Source of the DNA: Roseiarcus sp963741405
Lineage (GTDB): Bacteria > Pseudomonadota > Alphaproteobacteria > Rhizobiales > Beijerinckiaceae
DNA length: 64,000 nt
Assembly: GCA_963741405.1 (NCBI GenBank)
Contig: CAVUHX010000016.1
Span: forward strand, 1 to 64,000
Direction of reading: 5' to 3'
Shown: in pieces, positions 7,631-16,053 of the stretch
Layout: each line of letters starts with the position of its first letter
How positions within the stretch are numbered: the stretch's first letter is position 1
Position numbers and translations under genes: made by a program
Notes under the pieces: model-generated
Told to the model about the DNA's origin: nothing
What the model saw: the letters and a program-made list of their open reading frames with translations, nothing else
Databases searched by the model: none

Positions 7631-8764
7631 TTGTCCGTTGCGCCGTCCGTAGCCCGTAAAATATCCGACGACGGCGTCGTGCTCTCGCTCGCGGGCGCAT
7701 GGGTCATCGCCGCCGGTCGCACTCTGGAGACGAGCGCGACCGCCCTGACGTCGGGCGCCGAGGGCGCGAGGAGAGCGGCGATCGATCTTGCCGCGGTCGA
7801 TCGCATGGATACGGCGGGCGCCTGGCTGATCGACCGGGCGCGGGCTGAACTGACCGCAGCCGGAGTTTCCGCGGAGTACCGCGACGCGCGGCCCGAGCAT
7901 GCTCTTCTGCTTCGCGAGGCGGGATACCACCCCTCGGAGCCGCCAAAACTTACCCGCCACGCTCCCGGAACCGTATTGCTCGCAGCAGTGGGCGAGACCG
8001 TCTACACCGCGGGTCTGGATCTCGTCGACATCATCGACTACCTGGGCGAGATCGTCGTCATGTGGTCGCGGCTCGCTTTGCGTCCGCTGCGCTGGCGCTG
8101 GACCTCGGTGGCGCATCATCTCGAGATGTATTCGCTGCGCAGCGTGCCGATCATTGCGCTGATCAACTTTCTCGTCGGCGCGATCGTCGCCCAGCAGGGC
8201 ATCTTCCAGCTCGCGCGTTTCGGCGCCTCGCCTTACGCGGTCAATCTGGTCGGCGTGCTCGGCCTCCGAGAACTCGGCGTGCTGATGACCTCGATCATGG
8301 TCGCCGGCCGGACCGGCTCGGCGATCACCGCCGAGATCGGTTCGATGAACATGCGCGAGGAGATCGACGCTCTCAGGGTGATGGCGCTCGACCCGCTCGA
8401 GGTGCTGATCATGCCGCGCCTGGTGGCGCTGGCGATCGCCCTGCCGGTGCTGACCTTCATCGCCGACATGGCCTCGCTCGCTGGCGGACTCATCGTGAGC
8501 TGGCTCTACGCCGGCATGGCGCCGGCGGTGTTCATCGCGCGCCTGCAGGGCGCCATCGGAACGCAGACGTTTCTGGTCGGACTGATCAAGGCGCCGTTCA
8601 TGGCGTTGACGATCGGCCTGATCGCCTCGACCGAGGGCATGGAAGTGCGCGGCTCGGCGGAGTCGCTCGGGCGCTGCGTGACCGCCTCGGTGGTCAAGTC
8701 GATCTTCATGGTCATCGTCATGGACGGCGTGTTCGCCATGTTCTTCACCGCGGTGAACTATTGA
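7631..8764 (+). CDS. mlaE: MlaE-type lipid ABC transporter permease with N-terminal STAS domain
   Basis: A 377-residue inner-membrane permease for trafficking of phospholipids between inner and outer membranes. Residues 1-115 form a STAS-like domain (DLAAVDRMDTAGAWLIDR), the role played by separate MlaB in E. coli. Residues 130-377 are the MlaE permease with LGLRELGVLMTSIMVAGRTG, EIGSMNMREEIDALRVM and several hydrophobic helices. The TTG start at 7631 has GGAGC upstream. Its stop overlaps the next start by four bases, making a tight four-gene mla-like operon. Confidence 0.95.
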   Translation: MSVAPSVARKISDDGVVLSLAGAWVIAAGRTLETSATALTSGAEGARRAAIDLAAVDRMDTAGAWLIDRARAELTAAGVSAEYRDARPEHALLLREAGYHPSEPPKLTRHAPGTVLLAAVGETVYTAGLDLVDIIDYLGEIVVMWSRLALRPLRWRWTSVAHHLEMYSLRSVPIIALINFLVGAIVAQQGIFQLARFGASPYAVNLVGVLGLRELGVLMTSIMVAGRTGSAITAEIGSMNMREEIDALRVMALDPLEVLIMPRLVALAIALPVLTFIADMASLAGGLIVSWLYAGMAPAVFIARLQGAIGTQTFLVGLIKAPFMALTIGLIASTEGMEVRGSAESLGRCVTASVVKSIFMVIVMDGVFAMFFTAVNY

Positions 8765-9609
8765 ACGCGCGTCGGCCATCCCCGCTCGAACGGCGGCGCG
8801 AGGCCGTCATCCGCGTCCGTGGCCTCAAGGTGGGCTTCGGCGACCGCCTGGTCATGGACGGACTCGACCTCGATCTCTATCGCGGCGAGGTGCTCGGCTT
8901 CGTTGGCGCATCGGGCGCGGGCAAGTCGGTCCTGACCCGGACCATCCTCGGGCTCATCCACAAGCAGGCGGGCACGATCGAAGTCTTCGGCTACGATATC
9001 GACAAGCTCGGGCCGCAGGAGCGGCTCCTGATCGGCGAGCGCTGGGGCGTCCTGTTCCAGGAAGGGGCGCTGTTTTCCAGCCTGACGGTCCGCCAGAACA
9101 TCCAGATGCCGATGCGCGAGCACCTCAATCTCTCCGAGAGCACGCTGGACGGCCTGGCGGCGCAGAAGCTGCAGCTCGTCGGCCTTCCTCCGGACGCGGC
9201 GGACAAATTTCCCTCCGAGCTGTCCGGCGGCATGACCAAACGCGTCTCGCTCGCCAGAGCACTCGCCCTCGACCCGGAGATCGTCTTTCTCGACGAGCCC
9301 ACTTCGGGACTGGATCCGATTTCGGCCGGGGACTTCGACGATCTCATCGGCACGCTGCAGAAAACGCTCGGGCTCACCGTCTTCATGGTCACCCACGACC
9401 TCGACAGCCTCTACGCCATCTGCGACCGCGTGGCGGTCCTCGGCCATGGAAAGGTAGCGGCGGTCGGCTCGATTGACGAGCTTCTGCTTTCCGACGATCC
9501 TTGGATAAACTCATACTTTCACGGTAAGAGAGGCATCGTCCGCGCCGGGTCGGCCGGGAAGCGGCGCGCTGAAAGCGCCGGGAGCGAAGCCCAGGACGCG
9601 AGGCGCTGA
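8761..9609 (+). CDS. mlaF: MlaF-type lipid ABC transporter ATP-binding protein
   Basis: A 282-residue ATPase that powers the MlaE permease. Walker A is GASGAGKSVLTRT (about residue 52), the Q-loop is VLFQEGALFSSLTV, the ABC signature is LSGGMTKRVSLARAL, Walker B is IVFLDEPTSGLDP and the switch His is in VTHDLD. The start is a TTG overlapping the mlaE stop (TTGA). The C-terminal 25 residues (RAGSAGKRRAESAGSEA) are low-complexity and outside the ATPase fold. Confidence 0.96.
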   Translation: MNARRPSPLERRREAVIRVRGLKVGFGDRLVMDGLDLDLYRGEVLGFVGASGAGKSVLTRTILGLIHKQAGTIEVFGYDIDKLGPQERLLIGERWGVLFQEGALFSSLTVRQNIQMPMREHLNLSESTLDGLAAQKLQLVGLPPDAADKFPSELSGGMTKRVSLARALALDPEIVFLDEPTSGLDPISAGDFDDLIGTLQKTLGLTVFMVTHDLDSLYAICDRVAVLGHGKVAAVGSIDELLLSDDPWINSYFHGKRGIVRAGSAGKRRAESAGSEAQDARR

Positions 9610-9614
9610 CAGGC

Positions 9615-11183
9615 ATGGAGACCCGGGCCAATTTCGTCCTCATCGGCGCGTTCACGCTCGGCGCAGTGGTGGCGGCCTTTCTGTTCGTCATGTGGATTGT
9701 CGGCTACGGCGCAGGGGGCGGGCATCGACGCTACCAGATCGTCTTCAGCGGCTCGGTCTCCGGCCTTTCCACCGGGGCCACCGTTCTGTTCAACGGCCTC
9801 AAGGTCGGCGAGGTGACGAATCTCGGCTTCGTGAAGGGCAATGCAAGTCAGGTGATCGCCGACATCGACGTGACCAACGCGAGCGCTCCGATCAACGCGG
9901 ACACCAAGGCGCAGCTTGAAACACAGGGGCTGACGGGTTCGGCGACAGTCGCCCTGATCGGAGGGGCGAAGGGAGGCGAACTGACCGGAAACCCTCCCGT
10001 CATCCCCTCCCTGCCGACGGCGACGCTCGCGGACCTGCAGACCAAGGCGGGATATGTTCTCGATCTCGCCAACAAGCTGCTGGTCGATAACGCGCAGCCG
10101 ATCCACAAGACGATCGAGAACGTCGAAACCTTCTCATTGGCGCTCGCCAATAATTCCGGCGGTGTGGACGCGGCGCTGAAGGGCCTTGCGGATCTCGGAA
10201 AGACGATCGAGCCGCTGGCCAACCGTCTGCAGGCGCTGTCCGACGACGCCGATACGCTCGTCAAGGCGATCGATGCGGACAAGGTTCGCGCCATCGTCGA
10301 CAACGTTCAGGCCATCTCGGGGAAGGCCGATTCGGTGCTGAGCCGCGCCGACAAGCTTCTCGCCGACAATTCCGGCGCGATCGATTCTGCGATTGCGAAC
10401 GTGAGCGCATTCTCCAAGACGCTCAGCGACAATCGTTCGAACATCGACGCGACCCTGAAAGGCTTCGCCGATCTCGGCAAGCAGATCGAGCCGCTTGCGC
10501 AAAGGCTGCAGAGCCTGTCTGAAGACGCGGACAAGCTTGTCAAGGCGATCGACACGGAGAAGTTGCGCAGCGTCGTCGATAACGCGAACACCTTCAGCAA
10601 GGCGCTCGCCGCGAGCGCTGGCGATTACCAGACGGTGCTGCGCGACGGAGCGGCCTTCGTCACCAAGCTCAACGACGCTTCGAACCAGCTCGTTACGGCT
10701 ATCTCCGACATCGACAACCTCGTGAAGGCCGTTGATCCGAGCAAGGTGTCCGGCGTCGTCGACTCGATCAGCGACGTCGCCACGACCGTCCGCCAGAACC
10801 GCGGCAACATCGATCAGACGATCAAGAATGCGACCGAGATGATGGCCAAGCTCAACGAGTTGGCCGACAAGATCGACGGGCTGATCACCAGCGCCCAGGG
10901 TTTCATCGGCGCCCCCGGGACCAAGGGCGCGCTGACGCAGCTCGGCGACGCGGCGCAGTCGGTCAAGAAGCTTGCCGACGATCTCGACGTCCGGGTGAAG
11001 GAAATTTCAGTCGGCCTCAGCCGTTTCAGCAATTCGGGCCTGCGCCAGTACGAGGCGCTCGCCGTTCAGGGGCAACGTGTCCTCGAAGACATCGATCAGA
11101 CGGTCCGCTCCTTCAAGCAGAATCCAAGCCAACTCATCTGGGGCGGAAAACCTTCGCTGCCGGAATATCGCACGGGACAGTGA
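9615..11183 (+). CDS. mlaD: MCE (MlaD/PqiB-like) lipid-binding protein with long coiled-coil repeats
   Basis: A 522-residue periplasmic protein anchored by an N-terminal membrane helix (about 8-30). The MCE domain lies at about 38-130 (YQIVFSGSVSGLSTGATVLF, GLKVGEVTNLGF, ETQGLTGSATVALIGG). The remaining 380 residues are helical and repetitive: residues 153-235 and 246-328 are clearly homologous (DNKLLVDN/ADKLLADN, GLADLGKTIEPLANRLQ / GFADLGKQIEPLAQRLQ, LVKAIDADK / LVKAIDTEK), with a partial third copy near 355-400. E. coli MlaD is about 180 residues, so this is a long form, probably a periplasm-spanning needle. It is followed by the lipoprotein gene with overlapping TGATG. Confidence 0.93.
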   Translation: METRANFVLIGAFTLGAVVAAFLFVMWIVGYGAGGGHRRYQIVFSGSVSGLSTGATVLFNGLKVGEVTNLGFVKGNASQVIADIDVTNASAPINADTKAQLETQGLTGSATVALIGGAKGGELTGNPPVIPSLPTATLADLQTKAGYVLDLANKLLVDNAQPIHKTIENVETFSLALANNSGGVDAALKGLADLGKTIEPLANRLQALSDDADTLVKAIDADKVRAIVDNVQAISGKADSVLSRADKLLADNSGAIDSAIANVSAFSKTLSDNRSNIDATLKGFADLGKQIEPLAQRLQSLSEDADKLVKAIDTEKLRSVVDNANTFSKALAASAGDYQTVLRDGAAFVTKLNDASNQLVTAISDIDNLVKAVDPSKVSGVVDSISDVATTVRQNRGNIDQTIKNATEMMAKLNELADKIDGLITSAQGFIGAPGTKGALTQLGDAAQSVKKLADDLDVRVKEISVGLSRFSNSGLRQYEALAVQGQRVLEDIDQTVRSFKQNPSQLIWGGKPSLPEYRTGQ

Positions 11184-11770
11184 TGCGGAAAGCCGGGGGG
11201 CCAGTCCGAAGACGCTCTTTGGCGGGGAGCGCCGCCGCGCTTGCGCTGGCGCTCGCCGGCTGCGCCAGCGCGCCTTCCACGATCTACGACCTGACGGCCG
11301 CGCGGCCGCGCGCCGCGCGGCCGTTCGGGACGCAGATCCGCATCGGCGATCCGGTCGCCACGCTCGATCTCGACAGCGACCGCATCCTGGTTCGCGACGG
11401 GCTCACCCTCGCCTTGCTGCCCGGCGGACGGTGGCCGCAGCAGCTGTCGTCGCTGTTTCGCGCGCGCCTCGTCGAGACTTTCCAGAATGCCGGACTTGCG
11501 CGGTCACTCGCCGGCGGAGGCGCGGCGGCCGACTACGAGCTCGACCTCGACATCCGCTCCTTCGAACTCGACGCCTCGAAATCCGAGGCCCATGTCGATG
11601 TCGCGGCGCGCATCGTGTCGCTGACGAGCGGGCGCGTCGCCGACGTGGAGATCTTCTCCGCCCAGGAGCCCGTCGCTTCGAGCGACGCCGCCTCCGTCGC
11701 TGCGGCGCTCGACCGGGCTTCCGCGGCGGTCATGACGCGGATTGTCGCGTTCGTCGCCGGGAAGTTGTAA
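11183..11770 (+). CDS. ABC-type transport auxiliary lipoprotein (PqiC-like)
   Basis: A 195-residue outer-membrane lipoprotein of the family that partners MCE transporters. The signal peptide ends in a lipobox LALAGC-AS (Cys about residue 29). A mature domain follows with STIYDLTAA, then strands through LLPGGRWPQQLSSLFRARLVETFQNAG, typical of the family. The ATG at 11183 overlaps the mce stop codon (TGATG), so it is coupled to the mla operon as the last gene. It probably docks the MCE protein at the outer membrane. The 102 bases after it have no obvious terminator. Confidence 0.9.
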   Translation: MRKAGGPVRRRSLAGSAAALALALAGCASAPSTIYDLTAARPRAARPFGTQIRIGDPVATLDLDSDRILVRDGLTLALLPGGRWPQQLSSLFRARLVETFQNAGLARSLAGGGAAADYELDLDIRSFELDASKSEAHVDVAARIVSLTSGRVADVEIFSAQEPVASSDAASVAAALDRASAAVMTRIVAFVAGKL

Positions 11771-11872
11771 AGGCGGCTCGCGGTGCGGCTCTTTGAGCGC
11801 GGCCGTTGACGTTGTAATGTGGCGCCCGTCGCGTCGTGAGACGCGGTTGGCCGAAAAGTCGGGACCTCGGGC

Positions 11873-12643
11873 ATGATCGCAGACGTCGTCGCCGCCGAAA
11901 CGCTGTTCGATTCGATCCTCCGCCACGGCGTCGACTCCATCCGCGCCGCGACCGTGTTCGACAAGCCCTATCCGCATCTGACCTTCCAGAACTTCTTCGC
12001 CGCGGACGTCTACAAGAGGCTCATCGCCAGCTGGCCCGATCTCGACCGTTACGTCGATCTCAACGGCGCGCGCACCCGCAAGCAGTACACCCTGTGGGAC
12101 CGCCGGGTCGAAGCCGGCGACAACGAGCGCACGGAACTGTGGCGCACGGTCTCCGACGCCCTTGCCGCGCCCGAGATCCAGGCCGCCCTGCGCGACCGGC
12201 TGCACAAGGGTCTCGAAATGCGGGCGAAAGGCAGCGGTGAGAACTGGCCGGTGCCGATGTATCCGCAGCCCGTGCTCTACGCCGACTTCGACGGCTATGC
12301 GATCAAGCCGCATCCGGACACGCGCCGCAAGGTGCTCACGATGCTCATCTACATGCCCGAGGACGAGAGCCAGCGCGATCTCGGCACGACCGTCTACAAG
12401 ATCTCCCCGATGGGCGTGTTCGCCTGGAAGTCCTATGGACTCGTCAAGGAGAAGACAGCCCCGTTCCTGCCCAACACCGGCTTCGCCTTCGTCGTCATCC
12501 ACCCGGCGCACAACCTCCTGCACACGAGCTGGCACGGCCGCGAGACGATCTCCCTCGACAACGCGAAACCCCGGATGACGATCCTCAACACCTACTACGC
12601 CAAGCCGCCGAAGGATGGCGAAGGCGAGAACGAGTATCGGTGA
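11873..12643 (+). CDS. 2OG-Fe(II) oxygenase-like protein
   Basis: A 256-residue protein with the double-stranded beta-helix pattern of 2-oxoglutarate/Fe(II) dioxygenases. Early residues DKPYPHLTFQNFF resemble the start of prolyl-hydroxylase-like and WbmF-type enzymes. A likely metal triad is the H-x-D of IKPHPDT (about residue 145) and the distal His in HTSWHGRE (about 222), followed by an Arg-containing strand (KPRMTILNTYY) that could bind 2OG. Stand-alone; the substrate cannot be inferred. Assignment rests on motif spacing, without a database search. Confidence 0.72.
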   Translation: MIADVVAAETLFDSILRHGVDSIRAATVFDKPYPHLTFQNFFAADVYKRLIASWPDLDRYVDLNGARTRKQYTLWDRRVEAGDNERTELWRTVSDALAAPEIQAALRDRLHKGLEMRAKGSGENWPVPMYPQPVLYADFDGYAIKPHPDTRRKVLTMLIYMPEDESQRDLGTTVYKISPMGVFAWKSYGLVKEKTAPFLPNTGFAFVVIHPAHNLLHTSWHGRETISLDNAKPRMTILNTYYAKPPKDGEGENEYR

Positions 12644-12812
12644 CGGCCGGGCCTGTTTCGCCCCGCGCAGGCGATCCGGCACGGCGCCGGGAAATCCGGA
12701 GTTGCGCTGACCGAATACGGAGGCAGCGTTCGACGTCGCCTCTGAGGATGCCCCGCCCGCACGGCGGAATCGGATCCATTTCGCGCGCGATTTTTTCCAG
12801 CTTCATTCGGTC

Positions 12813-14795
12813 TTAATGCAGCGGCCCGCGCCGGTCCTCGATGTATTGCGTCGCCGCGGCCTCCGGCATGGCGCCGGCAAAGAGCCAGCCCTGTCCTCCG
12901 ACGCAGCCGGCAAGGCGCAGCTCCTCGAGCTGTTCGGGTCGCTCGATTCCCTCGGCGACGCAGGGCAGGTCGAGGCGGCGCGCCATGTCGACGATCGAGC
13001 GGGTAAGGTTGGCGATCTTCGGATCGAGGCAGACCCGGTCGACGAAACTTTTGTCGATCTTGATCTTGTCGAATTCGAGATCCCGCACCTGAGCCAGACT
13101 CGAATGGCCCGCCCCGAAATCATCGAGCGCAACCCGGACCCCCGCCGCGCGCACTGCGGCGATCGTTGAGCAGGCAGCGCCGAGATCCTTGGCGATGGCG
13201 GCTTCCGTCAGCTCGATCTCGAACCGGGTCGGCGGCAACCCGAACTCAGCGAGCATAGCGACGATGTCGGAGCCGGCGTTCGGACGAGCAAGTTGCGCCG
13301 CCGACAGGTTGAACGACAGCGCGACATCGCTCGGCCAGCGCGCCGCCGCAGCCGCCGCCTTGCGCAGGAGATCGCGCGACAGCCGGTCGATGAGTCCGAT
13401 GCGCTCCGCGGCGGGAAGGAAGACCGACGGCTCGATGGCCCCGAGACGGGCATCGTTCCAGCGGGCAAGCGATTCGAATCCGCTGATGCGTCCCGTGGCG
13501 AGATCGACGGTTGGCTGAAAATGGACGGCGATCTCATCGTTCAAAACCGCGCGGTGGAGCGCCTGCTCGAGCGCTGCGCGAGCCCGGGCGGCCTTTTCGT
13601 CGTTCTCGTCGAAGACGCGGAACGCGCCGCGCCCGCTCGCCTTCGCCCTGTACAGCGCGACATCGGCCAAGCGGATCAGTTCGTCGGCCTGATCGGCGGA
13701 GGAGGGAAAGAGCGAGAAGCCGGATGCGCATTGAAGGTGGATTGCTATCCGGTCGACGACGAAGGGCGCGGCGAAGGCCGCCTTCAGATCCTCGGCGAGC
13801 GCGAGTGCGTCGCGTTCGCAGTCGACGCCATCGCAAAGGACCGCAAACTCGTCGCCGCCCATTCGGGCGGCGTGGCCCCGGCCCTGCATGGCGGCTTCCA
13901 GACGTCTTGCGACCTGCCTCAAGATCCGGTCGCCCGCCGGATGGCCGTGAATGTCGTTGATCGGCTTGAATCCGTCGAGATCGAGGAGGCCGATGGCGAA
14001 TGGCGAGCCGCCGGCGCGGCCGGCCTCGACCCGCGAGGCGAGCAGCGACTGCATCCATCGCCGGTTCGGAAGCGATGTCAATTCATCGGAGTACGCCATG
14101 GCCGTGGCGGCCGCCTTCGCCTCCTCGGCCGCCCGATGCTTTTCTGAGGCGACGAGGCGCGATCGCACAATGTCGGCGAAGGCGCGATAGTTTTCGCCTA
14201 GCATGACGATGACGAGGCAGGTGATCACGAGCAGCATCCCTGCGAGCCAGAAAGCGGCGCCGCCGCCTGCCACAAGGTCGGCGACGAGAGGCGCGCTGGC
14301 GGCAAAGACAATGAGGGCCGCGGCGTGGATCAGTCGGGTCAGGCAGAACGCGCTGGCGGCGCATGCGATCCAGACACCGAACAGGAGAGGCGAGCGCTCG
14401 ACGGCGCCGCCCTCCGGCAAAGCGGTGGCGACCAGCGAGAGCGCGAAGGCGAGAGCAGGCCCCACCACTGCCGCGCGTCGAACGTCGCGTCGAATGGAAT
14501 CAAGGCTGAGAGCATCGACCCGCTCCCGGATCCTCAGCCAGTAGACGGCGCGAAAGGTCGCAAATGGCAGCAAAGCACCCAGCAAAGCGACCGTGTAGGC
14601 CGTCGGCCACAGGCCTTGGACGGCAATGCCCAGCGCCGCCGCCGCCGCGATCGCTGCTGCATAGAGATACGGCGCCAGTTCCGCGAGCGCGCGGTACTGC
14701 TCGCGTAGGAGGGCCGCCTCGAGGTCCGACGCAGGGATTTCGCGCACGCTCGCGTCGACCGGCGCCGGAAACTCAGGATCGAACGAAGAGAACAT
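12813..14795 (-). CDS. membrane GGDEF-EAL c-di-GMP signalling protein
   Basis: A 660-residue protein. Residues 40-205 hold five or six hydrophobic helices. A GGDEF domain follows (about 230-395) with intact MGGDEF at 313-317, and a C-terminal EAL domain (about 405-655). There is no RxxD inhibitory site five residues before GGDEF (QGRGHAAR is found instead). In the EAL domain the signature reads ESL (GFESLARW), but other catalytic motifs are kept: FNLSAAQL, ELTEAAI, LDDFGAGHSSL, KIDKSFV and AEGIE. So it may both make and hydrolyse c-di-GMP, with feedback inhibition lost. Stand-alone gene. Confidence 0.93.
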   Translation of the reverse strand: MFSSFDPEFPAPVDASVREIPASDLEAALLREQYRALAELAPYLYAAAIAAAAALGIAVQGLWPTAYTVALLGALLPFATFRAVYWLRIRERVDALSLDSIRRDVRRAAVVGPALAFALSLVATALPEGGAVERSPLLFGVWIACAASAFCLTRLIHAAALIVFAASAPLVADLVAGGGAAFWLAGMLLVITCLVIVMLGENYRAFADIVRSRLVASEKHRAAEEAKAAATAMAYSDELTSLPNRRWMQSLLASRVEAGRAGGSPFAIGLLDLDGFKPINDIHGHPAGDRILRQVARRLEAAMQGRGHAARMGGDEFAVLCDGVDCERDALALAEDLKAAFAAPFVVDRIAIHLQCASGFSLFPSSADQADELIRLADVALYRAKASGRGAFRVFDENDEKAARARAALEQALHRAVLNDEIAVHFQPTVDLATGRISGFESLARWNDARLGAIEPSVFLPAAERIGLIDRLSRDLLRKAAAAAARWPSDVALSFNLSAAQLARPNAGSDIVAMLAEFGLPPTRFEIELTEAAIAKDLGAACSTIAAVRAAGVRVALDDFGAGHSSLAQVRDLEFDKIKIDKSFVDRVCLDPKIANLTRSIVDMARRLDLPCVAEGIERPEQLEELRLAGCVGGQGWLFAGAMPEAAATQYIEDRRGPLH

Positions 14796-15010
14796 GCTGG
14801 GCCTGACGAAAGCGGGCAGGGACGCGCACCAGCGCCGTCACGACGTGGCCGTTGGCTTCCCCTGAAGCGAGCGTAACGTAAGGGTCGTAAACCGCTTCTT
14901 TACGCGATCGCTCAAGATTGAGCGTTTCCCGGGTTTCCCCCGAGGACGGCCGCGCAAACGGCACTTTCAACTCGCGGCTAAGGTCCGATAGACTGGAAGG
15001 GTTTCAGGGG

Positions 15011-15436
15011 ATGGCGCGCATGACCGGCTTCATCGATCCGACGAAGGAATCTTTCACCGCCTTCCGCGCCGCGGATCGCAAAGGTCCGATCCATATGCTG
15101 AACCTCGTTCGCCTCCGCGAGCGCGCGGCCTACGCTGACGGGCGCTCGGCGAGCGGCGCCGAGGCCTATGCTGCCTATGGGCGAGAGAGCCTGCCTGTCT
15201 TCAGCCGGCTCGGCGGGTCAATCGTCTGGAGCGGAAAATTCGAGTTCGTCCTGATCGGCCCGCCGGAGGAGCGCTGGGACCGGTGCTTCATCGCTCACTA
15301 TCCGAGCGTCGCCGCTTTCGTCGAGATGATCCGCGATCCTGTCTATCGCGAAGCGGTCAAGCACCGTCAGGCGGCGGTCGAGGATTCCCGGCTGATCCGG
15401 CTCGCGCCGGGAGCAGCCGGGTCCGGCTTCGGCTAA
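15011..15436 (+). CDS. DUF1330-like protein
   Basis: About 141 residues resembling the DUF1330 / dimeric alpha-beta barrel family. Characteristic stretches are RKGPIHMLNLVRLRERA, the central AYAAYGRESLPVFSRLGG, IVWSGKFEFVLIGPPEE, ERWDRCFIAHYPSVAAFVEM and DPVYREAVKHR. The start could be ATG 15011 or ATG 15020; GGAAGG and AGGGG lie upstream. Members of the family are often about 95-140 residues, with no assigned reaction. It is flanked by genes on the opposite strand, so it is a single-gene unit. Confidence 0.8.
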   Translation: MARMTGFIDPTKESFTAFRAADRKGPIHMLNLVRLRERAAYADGRSASGAEAYAAYGRESLPVFSRLGGSIVWSGKFEFVLIGPPEERWDRCFIAHYPSVAAFVEMIRDPVYREAVKHRQAAVEDSRLIRLAPGAAGSGFG

Positions 15437-15437
15437 A

Positions 15438-15946
15438 TTACGGCTTGGTCGCGCCGCCAGGGGTCACGGGCCGCGAGCCGCCGGTCGATTTCGGGCTGGG
15501 CGTCGCGCCTGCGCTGTTGCTGTTGTTCGTTGCGCCGTGAGTGGCGTTGCTCGCGGATGAGGCGCCCTTGGTGTCCTCGGTAATCGCGGTGACGGAATCC
15601 GGATTGATCACCATCATTACCGGGTTGCCCTGCGAATCCTTGGCGCGGACGATGAAGGACGAGGGCATGATCTTGATGTCGGAGAATCCGGCCTTGCCGA
15701 GATCGTCCCGCAGCTTCTGGCTGATCTGCATGCCGCCCGGGCCCAGTTCATCGCATTCGGACCGTTCATCGAGCCTTGGCCATTGCTCATCGAGCTTTGA
15801 TCGTTGGACATCGAGCCGGTCGTTTTGTCCGCAGGTCCGACGCTGTTTGTCGATGCCGCGCCCGCCGTCTGGCCCGCGGCGAACGCGGGAGCCGCGAGTC
15901 CGCTGGTCAGAAGCAAAGCGCAAGCGAGTTTCGTAAGTGCTGTCAT
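15438..15946 (-). pseudogene. secreted protein gene interrupted by a 1-base frameshift
   Basis: The ATG at 15946 opens a signal peptide (ACALLLTSGLAAPAFAAG) and a Ser/Met/Asn/Gly-rich linker with repeated SMSN motifs. After GPNAMN, near 15745, the frame breaks. The continuation in the next frame, LGPGGMQISQKLRDDLGKAG, IKIMPSSFIVRAKDSQGN and MMVINPDSVTAITED, is a well-formed domain ending at TAA 15438. Restoring one C (AAC-CTG for AACTG) joins them exactly as NAMN-LGPGG. The joined protein would be about 169 residues, a secreted protein of unknown function found in rhizobia-like genomes. A sequencing error is the simplest explanation. Confidence 0.75.
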
Positions 15947-16053
15947 GACGCTTCTCCTCGAGGCGCCCCCCAGCCCGACGCAACTCGGGCCGGCGCTCGC
16001 TGTTCCGCCCGCGCGCAGGAGAAAACGTCGGCGCGCCGATCCGATCGGCGACC

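Noticed and set aside
8062..8760. Upstream extension of the mlaF frame through mlaE
   Set aside because: The extension is an out-of-frame reading of mlaE. The ATPase domain starts after the TTG at 8761.
11504..12682. 392-codon frame opposite the 2OG oxygenase-like gene
   Set aside because: Asp/Arg/Gly-rich shadow; the plus-strand gene has the conserved residues.
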